Assembly (NCBI GenBank): GCA_024036415.1
Contig: JAMWET010003560.1
Span: forward strand, 140,001 to 204,000
DNA: 64,000 bases
DNA from: Prochilodus magdalenae
Taxonomy: Eukaryota; Chordata; Actinopteri; Characiformes; Prochilodontidae
Reading direction: 5' to 3'
Part shown: piece by piece, positions 24,935 through 38,845 of the stretch
Layout: the number at the start of each line of letters is the position of its first letter
Numbering within the stretch: position 1 is the stretch's first letter
Translations under genes and position numbers: made by a program
The notes under the pieces: generated by a model
Databases searched by the model: none
Seen by the model: the letters and a program-made list of their open reading frames with translations, nothing else
Told to the model about the DNA's origin: nothing

Positions 24935-27095
24935 TCCTTTTTAAAACCTAAAATAGATTCTTGGCACTTTCAAAACTCGTTTACCAAAAAAAGAGACGAA
25001 AATAAAATATTTTTAAAGAATCATCCATTAAAAAATTCCTAACGGAACCTTAAAGTTGAGCCACAGTGTTCTAATGCATTCCTCCAAAGAACCCATGAAA
25101 TGTGTAGCACTCTTTTGTGTCATTTGTGAAAACAACAACAAACTTATCCCATTCAGCAATTTTTTTTGGTGATTTTAAAGTGTTTACTTGCCTTTTACAG
25201 TTTGTTTTTAGGTTTCTCCTTGTTCAAATAAGATAGTAGCCTGGTGTTGTATGACTGGAATTAACTGCCTGAGGGCATTGCTAAGATTGCTACCGAGTGG
25301 ACAGACTTAGCTGTAAGGGCTTTCTCCACACACAGGCCGAAGTGTGTTTTGAGGTAGAGGGTGTAAGTCAAGTGTGTCTGTGTGGACAGAAAGCTGGGAT
25401 GATGCAGGAAAGCTCCAGACCCCCACTGTGCAACACTCACACTCAGGCTGAAGAGGATAAAGGTGCCTGCCAGCCCCGGTCTCACACCACAGGACATTGA
25501 CCCAGTCTGCCATGGCTGCCAGAGTTCATCTATGTTTTACAAAAGACACCAACACACCATATCTTAGTTAAAGGCTGGAGTCCAGACCACATCTTATGTT
25601 CTAACCCATGTAACCCTAGACTCATTATCCAGTTGCTGATATTGACTCAGTTTCGTAATTAACCACTGACACAAAAGTGTCATTGATCTGAAGTACCGCT
25701 GTTATAAAGCATCAAATACTATTCAAGGTCTAATGGCGCCTCCTAATGGACCATGTTCATCATGCCAAATGTTAGTGAGTGAGGCACAGGGCCTTTCCAA
25801 GAGGTGCTATACATCGAATAATCCAGATATTACTGTAATGCTATTTACCCTATAGTCCATATTACTTACTAAAGAGCAGTGACAAACCATGGCTATAGAC
25901 GACTGGCAGTTGCGCATGCATTGTGGTGGGAGAACAACAGCAGAAACAAGCAGAGCGAGATCCACTGAATAACAACAAAATGTCTTGTGCTGCTAGATGT
26001 CATAATAAGAATGGAATTCACAATGACCTTTATTTTTATAAAATAGAAATGTCGAAGATGCCCCTTGAGGTAAAATGCTGAGGTTTAGTGTTGCCTCTAA
26101 AAGCAGTGAGGCTGCTTGGCTACCACATGACCCTAACCTGTGATTATTAGCCTATAATGTACAATAGATCTAGATAATATTCACATACACATTTTCTAGA
26201 TGGCATACTGTAATAGCGCCTCAGCTAACTGCATTAGCTCTTACAACATGAAAGGAGTAGAAATAACATTTAGATACACTTAGATAGCAGCAGCAGCATA
26301 GTTCTAGTAATTTCCAATGTTCTAACAGATACTAGCCCAGCCTTGTAAGTGCAGTTCGTCGGCAGTGTATAGGTGTATGACTTGATAATAGCTCATGTTT
26401 TGTATAGCTGAATTTTATGTCCTTGTCGTCGGCTGGGAATGTATGCCGTTTCATAATACCCAAATACCATCAAACCAATCTCAGTATTCAAGGTCCTGGA
26501 CATAACCACAAAGTACAAAGCTGTATGCATCAATAGATTTGTATGACTTTAATTTTCTTTCATATAGATGCTGAGTTTTTTCCACAAGCAATACAAAAAC
26601 TATAACCTCCGGCCCATTTAGTTGGAGCCTTGACCCACTGTGACCTGACAGTAAATACGGGTCAGGAAACTTAACCCCTTGCTAAGAGTTAGCTTATTAG
26701 TGTACAATGGCCTGTTTTCTGCTGGCATGGTATTAAAATAACTGGAGAAAGCATCCAGATGATGCGAATTCCTATATTCATACAGCTGGCACCACAGCGC
26801 TAGCTGTCACTTTCATGACACTCTGCCCACAAAAGTCTGTTAGAGTTGGCCCTCCAGTTAGTGCTATTATTATTGTTCCTGTGGTGTTTCTAACAGCATG
26901 AGAGTGCTATGAGTGCTAGATGAAGTGTTCTGTTACCTTTGAATGCACAGGTAATCTGTCTGGGTCCACATACCGGCTGTTAGAATGTTTAAGGGGTTAA
27001 ACTATAGATAACCAAGTGGTTATCACTGTGTTAAATTGACTGTCTGTGGTAAATGACTCTGTGGTGGGCTATCAGCCATTGGCCATTGGCATGTG
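24935..27095. other. No gene seen
   Basis: AT-rich, with a possible repeat fragment at 24950-25110 (AAAGAACCC, TTCCTAACGGAACC). The ORFs at 25261-25513 on both strands overlap each other and show no domain. Confidence 0.45.
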
Positions 27096-27099
27096 ACTA

Positions 27100-27531
27100 T
27101 AACTGTAATGATTGACGAGCGTAGAATGATACACGCTGAACTTAAAGCAAGGTCTAATTAATAAGTTAGCTGTGAGGCTCAACAACAAAATCCAAGCTAA
27201 CATAAGAAAGAGGACAAACAAAACATAATCATAATCAGAAAGGCAAGCAAGAGGCGAGAACCAGGCAGGCAACAAACCAGCAACCAAAACAAAAGGGAGA
27301 ACCAGAAAGAGATAATTAAAATACAAAGTCAAACCAGGATAGCAAACAGATTTAAAAGGGTTGCAAGGCTTGGTAATGCAATGGGTGTGTGGAAACCATG
27401 GGTATTCAAGCCAGGGATGGCAAACGGGGAAACGGGATGTGGTTGAGTAAAGGCTGGCACGTGACGATGATGTCATCGGGTGATGGATTCTGGGAGATGG
27501 AGTTCGGGAGGTCGGAGCAGGAATCGTGACA
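27100..27531 (-). mobile_element. LTR-like repeat, possibly a solo LTR
   Basis: On the minus strand the block starts TGTCACGATTCCTGCTCC and continues through T/G-rich sequence of the GGTTCTCCCTTTTGTTTTGG type, in the manner of LTR-type repeats in fishes. No internal retroelement genes are adjacent. The 134-codon minus-strand ORF is hydrophobic low-quality sequence within it. The far boundary and any target-site duplication were not identified. Confidence 0.4.
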
Positions 27532-27539
27532 GTAATACC

Positions 27540-29887
27540 GCCTTACATAACCAATGTTAATTTTCATGTACTCTGAAATATCTTACCTGCAACGTATCTT
27601 GTAATGTGTAAGTCTAAAATCACATGCTCGGTAACGAAAGACTTTACAAGCAATGCTAATGCTAACACGGCCCTACCTGCGTTTGTTTCTGCTTATTAAA
27701 AACACTATTTTCAGTATTGTATGTTTGTCTGGACACAATTTCAATGCTAACATGCTAACAGTGAATAGATACCGACTAATGTTTCCTGATATGACCCTAG
27801 ACTATCTGTCCAGACTAAAGCTAGCCACATTTGTCTCAAATTAACTCCTGAGTGTACGCGCTCCTATCTGTTAGCATGAGCTCTTCTTGCTAGCTTCAAA
27901 TCCTGTTGCCTCCAAGGCAATGAAAATCAGAGACGTGAAACCAGGAAAACAAGAGTTTTACTGGGACTTGTCAGGAGTTCTACCTCCTCCTTCCTCCCTC
28001 ATCTCTCCACCGATCTCCTGCTCTCGCTCCCTCCCTCTCTTTCTCTCGTTTTGTCTCCTTCGATCAGTCTCTGCTGACATCTTTCAAAGCCTTTGCTGTG
28101 ATAAGGCAGGAAGTAGAGGAAACAGCGGGATCATCCCCCTCGCCCTGGTACTTAGATGTGAAGTTTCCTCTTATATTTGCCATTGTCTCGCTGTTGCGTG
28201 AGATGTCAAAAACAACACGATGTAAGTCTGGAGACAAACAAATAGCAGCAGCAAAAAAAAAACAGCAGATATTTCTGTTTGCGTTTGAGTCTCCTCACTG
28301 TGCTCCGTGACTGATATCACGATTGTGCTTGAGAAAGCGCTGCGTGTTTCTCTCTGACAGCAGCCGACTTCCTGAGAGCGTATGGGGAAAGAGTGCGCTG
28401 ATGGCTTCTACAGAAATGTCATTTCTCTCTGTAGCCAAGAGTCCTTGGGCTAAATGACAGCGGCTGAGAGGCAGTGGCTAGACGGAGGCGTACAGATCTC
28501 AGGCCTATTTTATCTTTCTCTTTATCTCCAAAGCTCCTCTCACTCCCTTTGTGATTAGTCTCCAGGGCCGGCTGCTTTCAGGGGCTGTTATAGCCCCACA
28601 ATGCACTGTTTGGAGAGTTGGATTTCTTGTTATTTCGGGAGATTACAGAGATTTTGGGTCAGTGTCAAGACTGTCCTTAAATTTGGTATATAAAAAAGGA
28701 CTTAAAACAGACTTACAGTGTGTGAAGAACGAGGGTGTAAAGAGATTTGACCCTCAGACAGACTTCTCAAAAACTTTATAGCCCAAATCCTGGCTGTTCC
28801 CAGTTCTTAGGTGTGCTTGATATAGGGCTGCTCAATTAATTATTAGTTTATTAGTACTGTAGTATTGGCCTTTGTAATAGACCTCTTGTGGGAGCCAAAG
28901 TGCTTTGGACCTTTATGTATAAAGTTTATGGGGATTAGTATAACAAAAAACACAGAAAAGACCTTTCTTAATTATTAGACTTTTGTGATAGCTTTTTGTG
29001 TACTGTCATTTTAACTCCGGAGGTCGGCGCGGTTATGCATGGTGTTGGTTCAGTTTGGGAGCAGGCGCATCAGAGCTATACCGTTTTCTTACCGTGTTAC
29101 TGTTTATATCAGGAATAACTTTGCTTTAGTTTTACTCTTGTTAAAAATTGACTGGGTTTACCTGAATGGTGCGGAATAAAACTTTTCCCTTTTTTCTAAA
29201 CAGAGTTCTGTGGAAGTTTTCTCCTTCTATGAATGCACACGAGTCAAGGAGTGGTTTCGCGCCCGTTTAGCTCCCACACCTCTAACGAACTAGCCTAGAG
29301 ATAGCCTAGTGTCATAGTTAATGACATGCCCACATAAGGAACATCAAGTGATTTTGTGAAAGAATTAACACCATCTACGTCATCATCTTCAGCCAATAGC
29401 ATTTTTTCATCACTGGGACCTCTGTATAGCAAGATCATGAGGTCTTAGTTAGCTTGTTATCTAATATATTGTACAGTTAGAGGCTAACTAATAACAATGA
29501 CATAATTTTCTAATAAGTCTAACAGGTTTACTGTTGTTACACAAGTGATATTTTTACAGTCAAGTGTGTTTTTCTAGTCATCTTCTGTTTTCATAAGACA
29601 TAATTAACCAGACAGCATAATGGCATAACTTACAAGAATTACCTGAAAGTTGTTAGGGGCCCCCTATGTGGCAGCAGGGCACTAAGCACCCACTTATGTC
29701 ACTTATGTCAGTATTCATACTTTGACCACTTCATGGCCTTGTGGCATTTTTTTGCTGGCCATATTGAAATTACAGAGTACAGTCACAATACTAGTACTGT
29801 CCATATTCTACAGTCTAACATGACATTTTTGTTGGGGTTTTTTTTTGCCCTGAATGTAAATACATTCTCCCTTTTCTTTCTCTGCAG
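27540..29887. other. Sequence upstream of the first cadherin exon found
   Basis: No exon recognised. A GC-richer stretch at 27960-28460 and AT-rich sequence nearer exon 1 were noted. The last 30 bases form the acceptor of exon 1 (CTCCCTTTTCTTTCTCTGCAG region), so this is intron unless exon 1 has an alternative first exon. Confidence 0.5.
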
Positions 29888-30076
29888 GTGATGATTGGTA
29901 CCTCTGCAGGCTGACTCTAACCCTGCCCAGTCTATCTGACCTGCAGTGGATGATGTTTCCTCAGCCATATCTGGCTGCAGTGGGTCCCGATGCCGCTCCA
30001 GGCTCTGTGGTTTACAAGCTGGTGGCCCGACAGGGAGATGGCTCTCCAGGAGCAGCCCAGTTCCTGCTGGTGGATG
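29888..30076 (+). CDS. Cadherin exon 1 of window (start of repeat A)
   Basis: Open reading frame with entry phase 1 and exit phase 1, encoding residues 1-63 plus a split Gly. The acceptor follows a strong pyrimidine run ending in CTCTGCAG at 29887. The donor is G|GTGAGT at 30077. From about residue 24 the sequence reads like a cadherin strand A/B region (FPQPYLAAV, then PGSVVYKLVARQ). The first 23 residues (GDDWYLC...) do not look like a cadherin repeat, so the true acceptor might instead be the AG at 29909 (phase 2) or 29946 (phase 0). The partner exon upstream is not in view, so the choice cannot be settled by phase. Confidence 0.7.
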
Positions 30077-33000
30077 GTGAGTGTGTTGCTGACTTGCCTG
30101 GAAACAAAGGCCTCCTTCCAGTGCAAATAAGAAAATGAATGAATATGTTTTTCTCCATTCATACATGCAGTAACCCAGCACCCATACCCAACACAAACTT
30201 AGATCTATATGCTGGCATGATAGTATTAAAGATTTACCAGCAATATAAAAACATTGCAGTACATATTGTTATACTTTAATATTTTGTTTACAGGAGGGAA
30301 AGTGGGCTCATGGTTCACCAGCAGCCCACTGTCTGCATTTAATAATTAAATCTCAGAATTCATTGGAGGGGTCAGTGAGTGCAGACGGACGATGAACTGG
30401 AACATGCTGAAGTGTTCCAAAGAAGTGGAATGTTCTGCAATGCTCAAGTCAAATGCTTGACCTTAGTTCAGTCGAGCAGGCATTTCAGATATTTATTCAT
30501 TTACCTTACCAGACACTGAACGCTTCTTTCATTTGCTTGTCTTGTTCCCCTTTTGAGCCTTGGTTCCTCTTGAGGCTTCTTCCTATTGAACTGAGGGAGC
30601 TTTTCCTTGCCCCTGTCGCCCTTGGCTGGCTCATTGGGGGCTCGGACAACAGATTCTTTGTAAAGCTGCTTTGTGACAACATCTGTTGTAAAAGGCGCTA
30701 TATAAATAAATGCTGACTTGACTTGACTTGATTTCACTTACTGATAGAACATGCAGGAACTTAAGGCCTGCAGAGCATCACCAGGGATGAAGCCCAGCAT
30801 CTTGTATGTGGGTTGCAGACTTCAGTTATTGACTGCAAAGATTTGCAACTAACTATTAAGTATTACAAATCATAATATATTTTGTGATTTGAGCTCCTAA
30901 AATTTGGGGATACTGTATGAATGATCCTTTCCAATATGCTGTGTTAGACAGGTCAAATAATAACTTGTTAATGTAGTTGATTCTACATTAGTTTTAGTCA
31001 AACAGTGCTGCACATTTTATATAAGACATTTTAATTCTGAAGTTGTGTTTGATGTTTAAATGAGTCTGATGTTGTGAAAGTTACAGATGGGTAGTCCTAT
31101 ATACAGGTTTATGACGGCAGGAGACCTTAAGATCAAATGCCAGCAATAAAAAGAGAGGTGCTAATTATCAGTGCGATATTAATAAAAGTCTCCACTGTAG
31201 TGCAACATATGGAGAGACTCTCAGCGGCAGTGTCATTAAAACATCTCCTATTAATGAATATGAATGGGTTTCTTAGCTAATGATTATTGCTGTTTGAAAT
31301 ATCTTCTGTGTTTCAGCGGGCAAACATCAAACCCATCGGAGCGTGGAAGCTGTAATTACTGATTTAGGAGATTTGCTGTTGTTATATTCATATAAATGTT
31401 AAAGTGTTAAAAAAAGAGGGGCGTTTTAGGGAGGCTCGGAGCTATTCTACACGCGCTCTTCCATAACAGACCGGCAAACCAGAACAATACAATTTTTTTT
31501 GGTTTTGTTCATTAAAGCTGATGATATTTGGTAGATACATTGTTTACAAAGTCAGTACCGGAGTCTTTCATTGTCTGAAACTGCACGTTTGGTTCTTCAG
31601 GGTTTTATGCTCTATTGTTTTCCCTGGCTTTACCTTCCTGCGAATGATGCTCCTTTTCAGGGACCGCTGTTAGAAGAGTTGTATATGAGGCGCGTGCGTG
31701 TGTGTATGCGAGGAGCAGCTCAGTCTAAACACCTTTTTAACTCTCGTTTGAGAACAGCAAATATCACCAATCTTAAAACTCTAGCCACGCTGTGCTGTTT
31801 CTATGGTTATTTACTCTCTGCTCACTCCGCTTTAGCACTTGCATCGATCACATGGAGGCACAAGAAGAATTTTAAGTGTTTTTCTCATTGTTCAGAAGAC
31901 ATGTAGGAACCACATATTTAATGGGTTGTGGTAGCAATTTGGTCTGAAATGTAATGCTGGTTCTTCCATGTTTTGTGCATTACACTTTGTTTGAAAGACG
32001 AAAATACAGTAAAGTCAGACTTTCCTGTTTTATAAGGCTAGAGGTATCCATGGGCAGTGCAGGATGCAGTTATGATTTTGTAAGCATACTGAAAGCTGCT
32101 GAATATTTAATACAAACCTAACAGTAAAAAGTTAAACCTCTCTTGATCCTTCATAATTAAACAGCCTGCATTGTTTCAAACCTTATACCACATTCAAAAA
32201 ACAATCCTGGCTGAACCCTAGGCAGGGCTAAACTGCTATAGGCTTTTCTCTCTTATTTAATATCTTTAAACTAACTGAAACGCCATTCCTCTTCAGGCTG
32301 TGGGAGTACTATCCCACTTCTGACAGCAGTGTTGCGTTAGGGTAGAACAAGAAGGGGAAACATTGTGCATGTAGGCCAATCTGTTTTGTAGAACTTAGAA
32401 TTTCCGCTCCAAAGTAAACACTCGAACCCACAACTCCCCACAACCCAGCAGCACATATAACACATCTTAAAATGAACATCAACATTAAAAACTTAAATAG
32501 CAGTTAAAACAATTAATACCAGGAGGACAGTGCCTTCTGAGAGCCTCTTTGCACTGCCATTTTCCCATGGACACGCCTCTCGCACTTCTTGCAGCCAGTG
32601 GTGGAATGCCACAATATACTAGGTTTATAATTTCGGAACATCATAGTTTATCAAAATAATGAGTTTCAGGTATAACTTTCCACTTGCCTTTCAGGGTTAG
32701 CAGAAGTGAATAGCACTGCCTAAACCCAGAATCAGGTAAAAGTATTGGTGCATTTAGATTATAGATGTTAATAATGTTAGTAGTAAAAAAAGAAAATCTT
32801 AAACTGAAGTACTAAGGTATTTCACCAGCAACATCAAGTCACTTACTGAACTGCACTGGACATACTTAGTACATTCAGCACCAACTACTACTGAATGTAA
32901 GGGTGGGAATTTAAAGGATGTTAGATTGGAAGAAGGAGGAAGGAGTTTATTCTTGTGTTATTGACTTGTTTAAGCTTGTACTTAAACCAGAAAGATAAAC

Positions 33001-36000
33001 TGTGTGGAAATGCATACACTTGAGAGTACTTTAAACATAATTATTATCTTTTCTTATTGAAACTACTTAATAGCCACTCACCGTCATAAGCAATTGCTTT
33101 GTAAAATCATTGGCGCAAAGTGGAAAAAAGTAGTTATTGAATTTATAGGAACAATGTACATGACAGTCAAGGGCTTAGAATTCTCCTTAGAAGGAGTACT
33201 AGAGGTGCTTGGTAATCTGGGTGGCCCGTAGGTGGGAGATGTTTATTAAAATCCTTAAATCAGAGCTGGCACGTGCGGCTTTGTCTTTGGGGGAGAGCAG
33301 CTGATGGAGGGGCCGCGTAGATGCAGCTGTGGTGTCTGCTGCGCTACAGCAGCTGTGTGCTTCATCCTTCTCCACATCATCCTCTCTCCCTGCCACCGTG
33401 CTCCGGGGGACAATGTTTAAAACAGGCTCTCATCTTTCTGTTGTCCTGAAGGGGGATTTGAAGGCCTTATATTATCCCGGTGATACAACACACATACACA
33501 GCCACAGCTGACAGAAGGGTCCTCAGACCGACCCCCTCTGTGCATGAAAAGACTTCAAGGTCTGAACGACTTTGTCCACACATCTTTATTTGCAATCCTT
33601 CACTTTCAGTGATTTCTATGGAAATCGATGTATTTGCAGTCTTAACTAAAAAAATATCACAATATCGCAGCCAAAATCACAGCATTATGTTTTTCAGTCA
33701 TTACAACAGTAGCATTAACTTTATTTTCGATTTCAAGTGCTAGTAAGTAATACTAGTAAGTGTTTATGAGTGATTTGGAAGTCATGCAAAACAGTCTCTT
33801 CTGGATAATAGTTATAAAATTGTGTGGCCCCATTGCAGGTACATCTCGCAAGTTTAAATGCACCATTAAAGGGGAGAACAGAGTATAGAAAACCATTATT
33901 AATTTGTTCTTATTCTAAAACTATGGGTACGGTGTCAAAATCATCTCAATTAACTGAGGAAGATGTATTTGCGTGAAAGTCAAAGTAAAATGTAAAAGGT
34001 AGATGTATCAGGTTGCCTTTTCATGCCTTTGCCTTGTCTTTTTTTCCTTCCTGGCCACTGGTCACTGGTCATGTGCTGTTGTTTGTTTTGACTTTCCACT
34101 CATGCTCCACTCATGTACCATCTTCTGCACCCATGTCTTCTCTATAGCCCCACCCTGTAATTGTTCCCAGATGTTCCTCATTCATCTTCCCTAGTATATC
34201 CTTTTATTCCCTGTTCAGCTAGGATGCACTGAGTGGCTTTAGGACAGAAGTTCATGCAAAGCATAATTAAACCGCATGTGGTAAATGTATCAACAGGAAC
34301 CTGAGCCTGCGTAAGAGAGCGTTAGTCAGAAGGTATTAATTCAAGTTTACACAGTTACATACCAACTTTTTAATTTTGTTCACATGTAGGCAGAAACCAG
34401 GAAAGCATTACATTACACATTTAACCTTTTAATTCTCATCGTTTTAATAGACCAGAGATAATGGTTCTTAAATGGTATGGTTTGATGTCAGCTGCACTTT
34501 GAATTTAGATATTTTAAGCTTACAGCAGGCATGAAACTAACATCTGTCTCGGTTTAAGTTCCTTCTATGAAGGAGCCCAGAGTCCCGTTTTATCAGAATG
34601 TCACCATAATAGCCAGGTAGCCTTCTGTTAACCTGCTCAGCTTATTCTAATGAAAACACAATGCATTATTACAGGAATGTGTAGGTCTAAACCAGTAAAC
34701 CAAGAGAGTCTATAGCAGCAACCAGTGTTGTTTAACTGGCAGTTGAATGTTGTTAGCTCATATTTCAACAATAACAGCTGAGCTATTTTCAAGCAGTGTT
34801 TAAGAAGCCACATTCATATGCCATTTGAAGCTCTGCACTTTCTTTAGAGGTTTATTCTCATAACATTGCTGTTCTTGCCATACTTTCAGCTTCATTCAGC
34901 TGTAGCGTTTGTTTTAGGAATGCTTTGGAAGGACACTAAATGGAAACTATAATTTAATAAGTAAGCTTAGCACCTCCATTACCCATCCACATATTTTGAC
35001 CATGATCTCAAAATTACAGCGGTCGAGTATTTAATAAGGTAAATATTCTCTTATGTGTTTTCTGGTGTCTTTCTTATAATTTTCTCTGCTACTGCTGCTT
35101 GTTACTTCGTTTTTTGTACATTTGGATATTTAATGTCAGCCTTGTCAGGTTTGTTTTCCTTATTTCACAAGTTAGCCTTTTAGCCTAGCCTGGTCTTGTT
35201 TCCATTTGTTTAAAGTTTGTTTGTCTTGAAGTATTATTCTCATCATATAGACTTCAATCAATCAAACTGCTTGCACTTGAATCCTTCCCCCATGCCCCCA
35301 TGGTTTCCCGTTCCACTAATAGACAGTAAACCTGTGTGTGTGTCAGGTGGAGAGGACTGTTTCGAGGTGGACAGAAGTTCAGGAGAAGTGAGGACTACAG
35401 GCCGGCGGCTGACCCCCAGCAGAGAGTACACTCTGACCGTGCAGGCCACGGACACCCAGGGCAGGAAGGGCCCTCATGCATCAGTGGCCATACTAGCTGG
35501 CTTCCGTCCACCCCAATTTACCAACAGCTCTTACTCCATCTATGTCCCAGAGAGCACTACAGTGGGCCAAGCGTGAGTAGCTTTTCTGCTTCATTCATGA
35601 GTAAATATCACTGGTTGTTTGTTTTGATAATAGCCTTTAGTGCTACCAGTAGAGTCACTGAGCGGTTGCAATATCTAGTTCAGGTACGATTTTAAAGTAC
35701 TTCTGTATTTCCAAAATTTATATTAGTATCTTATTGTTTTAGCCAGTCCATGAAGCATATTGTGGTTGTCTTGCCAAATTGTATTCCAATTTGTTTGGTT
35801 GCTGACCAGCAGCAACAGATTCGGAATTTAATGTCGGCCTGCTGTCAGACTCTTCTTCATAACTCGACGGAACAGCATGCAGCTAAAATATTATCTTATA
35901 GAAGTTGTTTATTGTGCCAATTTTTTTCATTTTTGTATTGCTTAACATGCCTCCCAAGCTGTGTAAAGTGAGCCAACGGTGCTCAGCAAAACAATGTGCC

Positions 36001-37153
36001 TAGAATCAGTTTGAAAATGTTTTATCCATATACAGTAGTAGAGATAAAACACAATTAATAAAAATATTCTTACTACATGTAGTTACTCTATGAGGAAAAG
36101 AGCAGGCACAGCATATTACCTTGATATTTAGTATAATAATATGTGATGTATGGATGTCAAAGGCAGTGGATTCCTATGCAACTAAACAGTTTTTGATTGG
36201 GGGACTTAATTTGTAGTTGAAAAGGTATTAAATCACATCACAATAATTATTTTCACAATAATATTGTAACTTAAGTATCACCATAACTTTGTACTGTAGG
36301 GCCTTATAAATATGTAGTGGCAATACACAAATACAAAATTCTGAGACTTGTTGGTGATTACAAATATATAACATCTACTTAATACAGACATATACTTTGT
36401 ATGTATTACAGACATTACAGGTAGTTAGTTAACTAGTTGTAGAGTGTGTGCATAATACAAAGTTCATATCAATTACCCTGACTTCTTGAACAAAACCTTG
36501 TTTTTTCCAAAACTTAACTTTAAAGGAGAAGGAAACCAAACTTCTTAACTTTCAATGGACAAGTGATCCTGAAATGTTTCTATCAGTGCTTCATAATAAA
36601 CAAGTGGGACATATGTGTGACCTCATGTCCTGAAACTGTGTGTGCGTGTGCATTCATGTGTGCGTGAGCACGCCTGTAAATATGTTAATGTTTGGGGGGG
36701 TTGCAGTGTTTTGTGCTCATTAGAGAGTGTAGTGAAGGATTGTGTGAACACGACTGATTTTGCAGCATTATGTGTCATCAGTGCCCTGAGGAGAGATGAG
36801 AGCTCAGCGAATGAGCAAAAGAAAAAAAAAAGAAAGAAAGGAAAGATGGGATAGAGGAATAGAGGAAAGGAGCGATGGAGGGATGGAGGCAGCAGAGGGA
36901 GGAGCAGTGAGAGCGGACGGAGGGAGAAGAAGAAGGAAGGAGGAAGGGGGGATTACTGAGACGGAGGTTAGCGGGGGACGCAGATGCAGCGCTTTGTCCC
37001 CGGGCTCCGAATTTGAAAGTGTGCAAAATTCAAATATTTATTAAAAGAAAGTTCTGGATAAACATGAAGAGCAGTGTGTGTGAACCTGCCCCCTCTGGGC
37101 ACTAGCGCAGAACAGAGTGTATTAATCTGTGAGGAGGAGGGAAGGACAGCTAA

Positions 37154-37194
<41 letters not shown>

Positions 37195-38781
37195 GAGAGT
37201 GTGTCTTGCTAACAGTGAGGGGAACGGCACCTTTTCTCTGAGCCCCAGCTCCTGTGTGTTCTTCATCTCTTAGCAGGATTTCCACATTCTTCTTAATACA
37301 TACTGCATGAGCCAAATGTTGAACTGCCCTTTGATGTCCTATTCTATCCCCGCCATGTGTGTGTGCGCAGGGTGGCTGTGGTCCAGGCCATCTCCTTCCA
37401 GAGGAAGACTCTGTCCTACATGCTGTTGGTGAACCCAGGAAACCTCTTCAGTATAAACCAGGAGAGCGGAGCACTGAGCCTGACCCGGGCAGTGGACTAC
37501 GAAAGTGGACCCCACCTCCACCACCTGCAAGTCAGAGCCTCTGAACCAGACACAGGCCTCAACAACATAGCGGAGGTGCTTACATTGACTTGGCTCATAA
37601 TTCACAAGTGTGGAACCACTCATTTCAATAATATCAATGTCATTTGAAGACGGTACTGTACATTTTTCAAAATCAGGCACATAAGAAGGTCACACAAATG
37701 AAGTATAATATAATATACTTAATATAATTAAAAAAAACTATTCAGTGCAGTTTTCCAGCTTTCTACACCCTGTTTATAAAACTCTCAGGTGTCCAGTTTG
37801 AGTGCAGTGGTGCAAATCTTCAGCTTCTTTAAAACAGACTCGTTCAGACTCGTTGAATGTTGAGTTGTCTTCTCACACAGGTCAGAAACATCTGTGGAAC
37901 AGGTCTGAAGCAAGAGCTTCTAATAAGAACAGTGATGGCAACTAACAGGTCCTGTACGAGTCCCATAGTTCTCTGTAGCTTTTAATTAAATTTCATTCTT
38001 TTGTAGACAGAGCTCACAAGCCCTGTTTGGAAGCCTGGTATATTGGTCTTTGACGTATTTACTTGTATAATCTCATATCGAATGTCTTTGCCGTTCTTAC
38101 AATGTCGTAGCGTCATTCTGATATGATGCTTCGACGTCCCACATTTGAAATAATTCATAGGAAGCTGTAGGCAGTTAATGATGAATAGAGCTGGAGATGA
38201 TTCCATAATAAATGAGAATGAAGTTAACATTTTATTGGAAGAGAATTTGAAAAGTGGTGATCAAATCTTGAGGCAGCTAACTTTTGCTTAAGATAATCAT
38301 ATTTTTCTTTTTCATTTTAGGGGAACCAGGTTTCCTAAATTTCTGCCTAGGTCATTCATGTGTTTCTGAGTGGTTTAGAGTTAAATGCACTGTTCTAGAG
38401 TGTAATTTAATGCCCCTAAAAAGTTCTTTATTAAAATCTGTGATGTGGAATGGGGTATGAATAACTTTAGACCTGAAATCGAGGTTCTGATCTCAACATG
38501 TTGACCCCTAATATTCAGATGTGCTCAAAATGGTGCTTGTTTTTGTACCGCTATTCCAGCACTTTAGTAAAGTTGTCATCAAACCTGTGACTTGTATAAA
38601 AGCTGACATTAATTTCAGTGCATCAGTTTGTGCTGGAACTGTAATGGTAAAAATAAATAATACTAAGTTTCAGTAAATGCATGAAGTGGAATCAGACACT
38701 TTTGGGAGAAATGGAATGGTTTGTGATCGCAAAGCAATAAACCATCACATTACCTTTACAGTAGCTGTCCTAGATAAGTTA

Positions 38782-38845
<64 letters not shown>

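Noticed and set aside
27072..27476. 134-codon minus-strand hydrophobic ORF, superficially a membrane protein
   Set aside because: Lies in an LTR-like repeat; T-rich codons give Phe/Leu runs.
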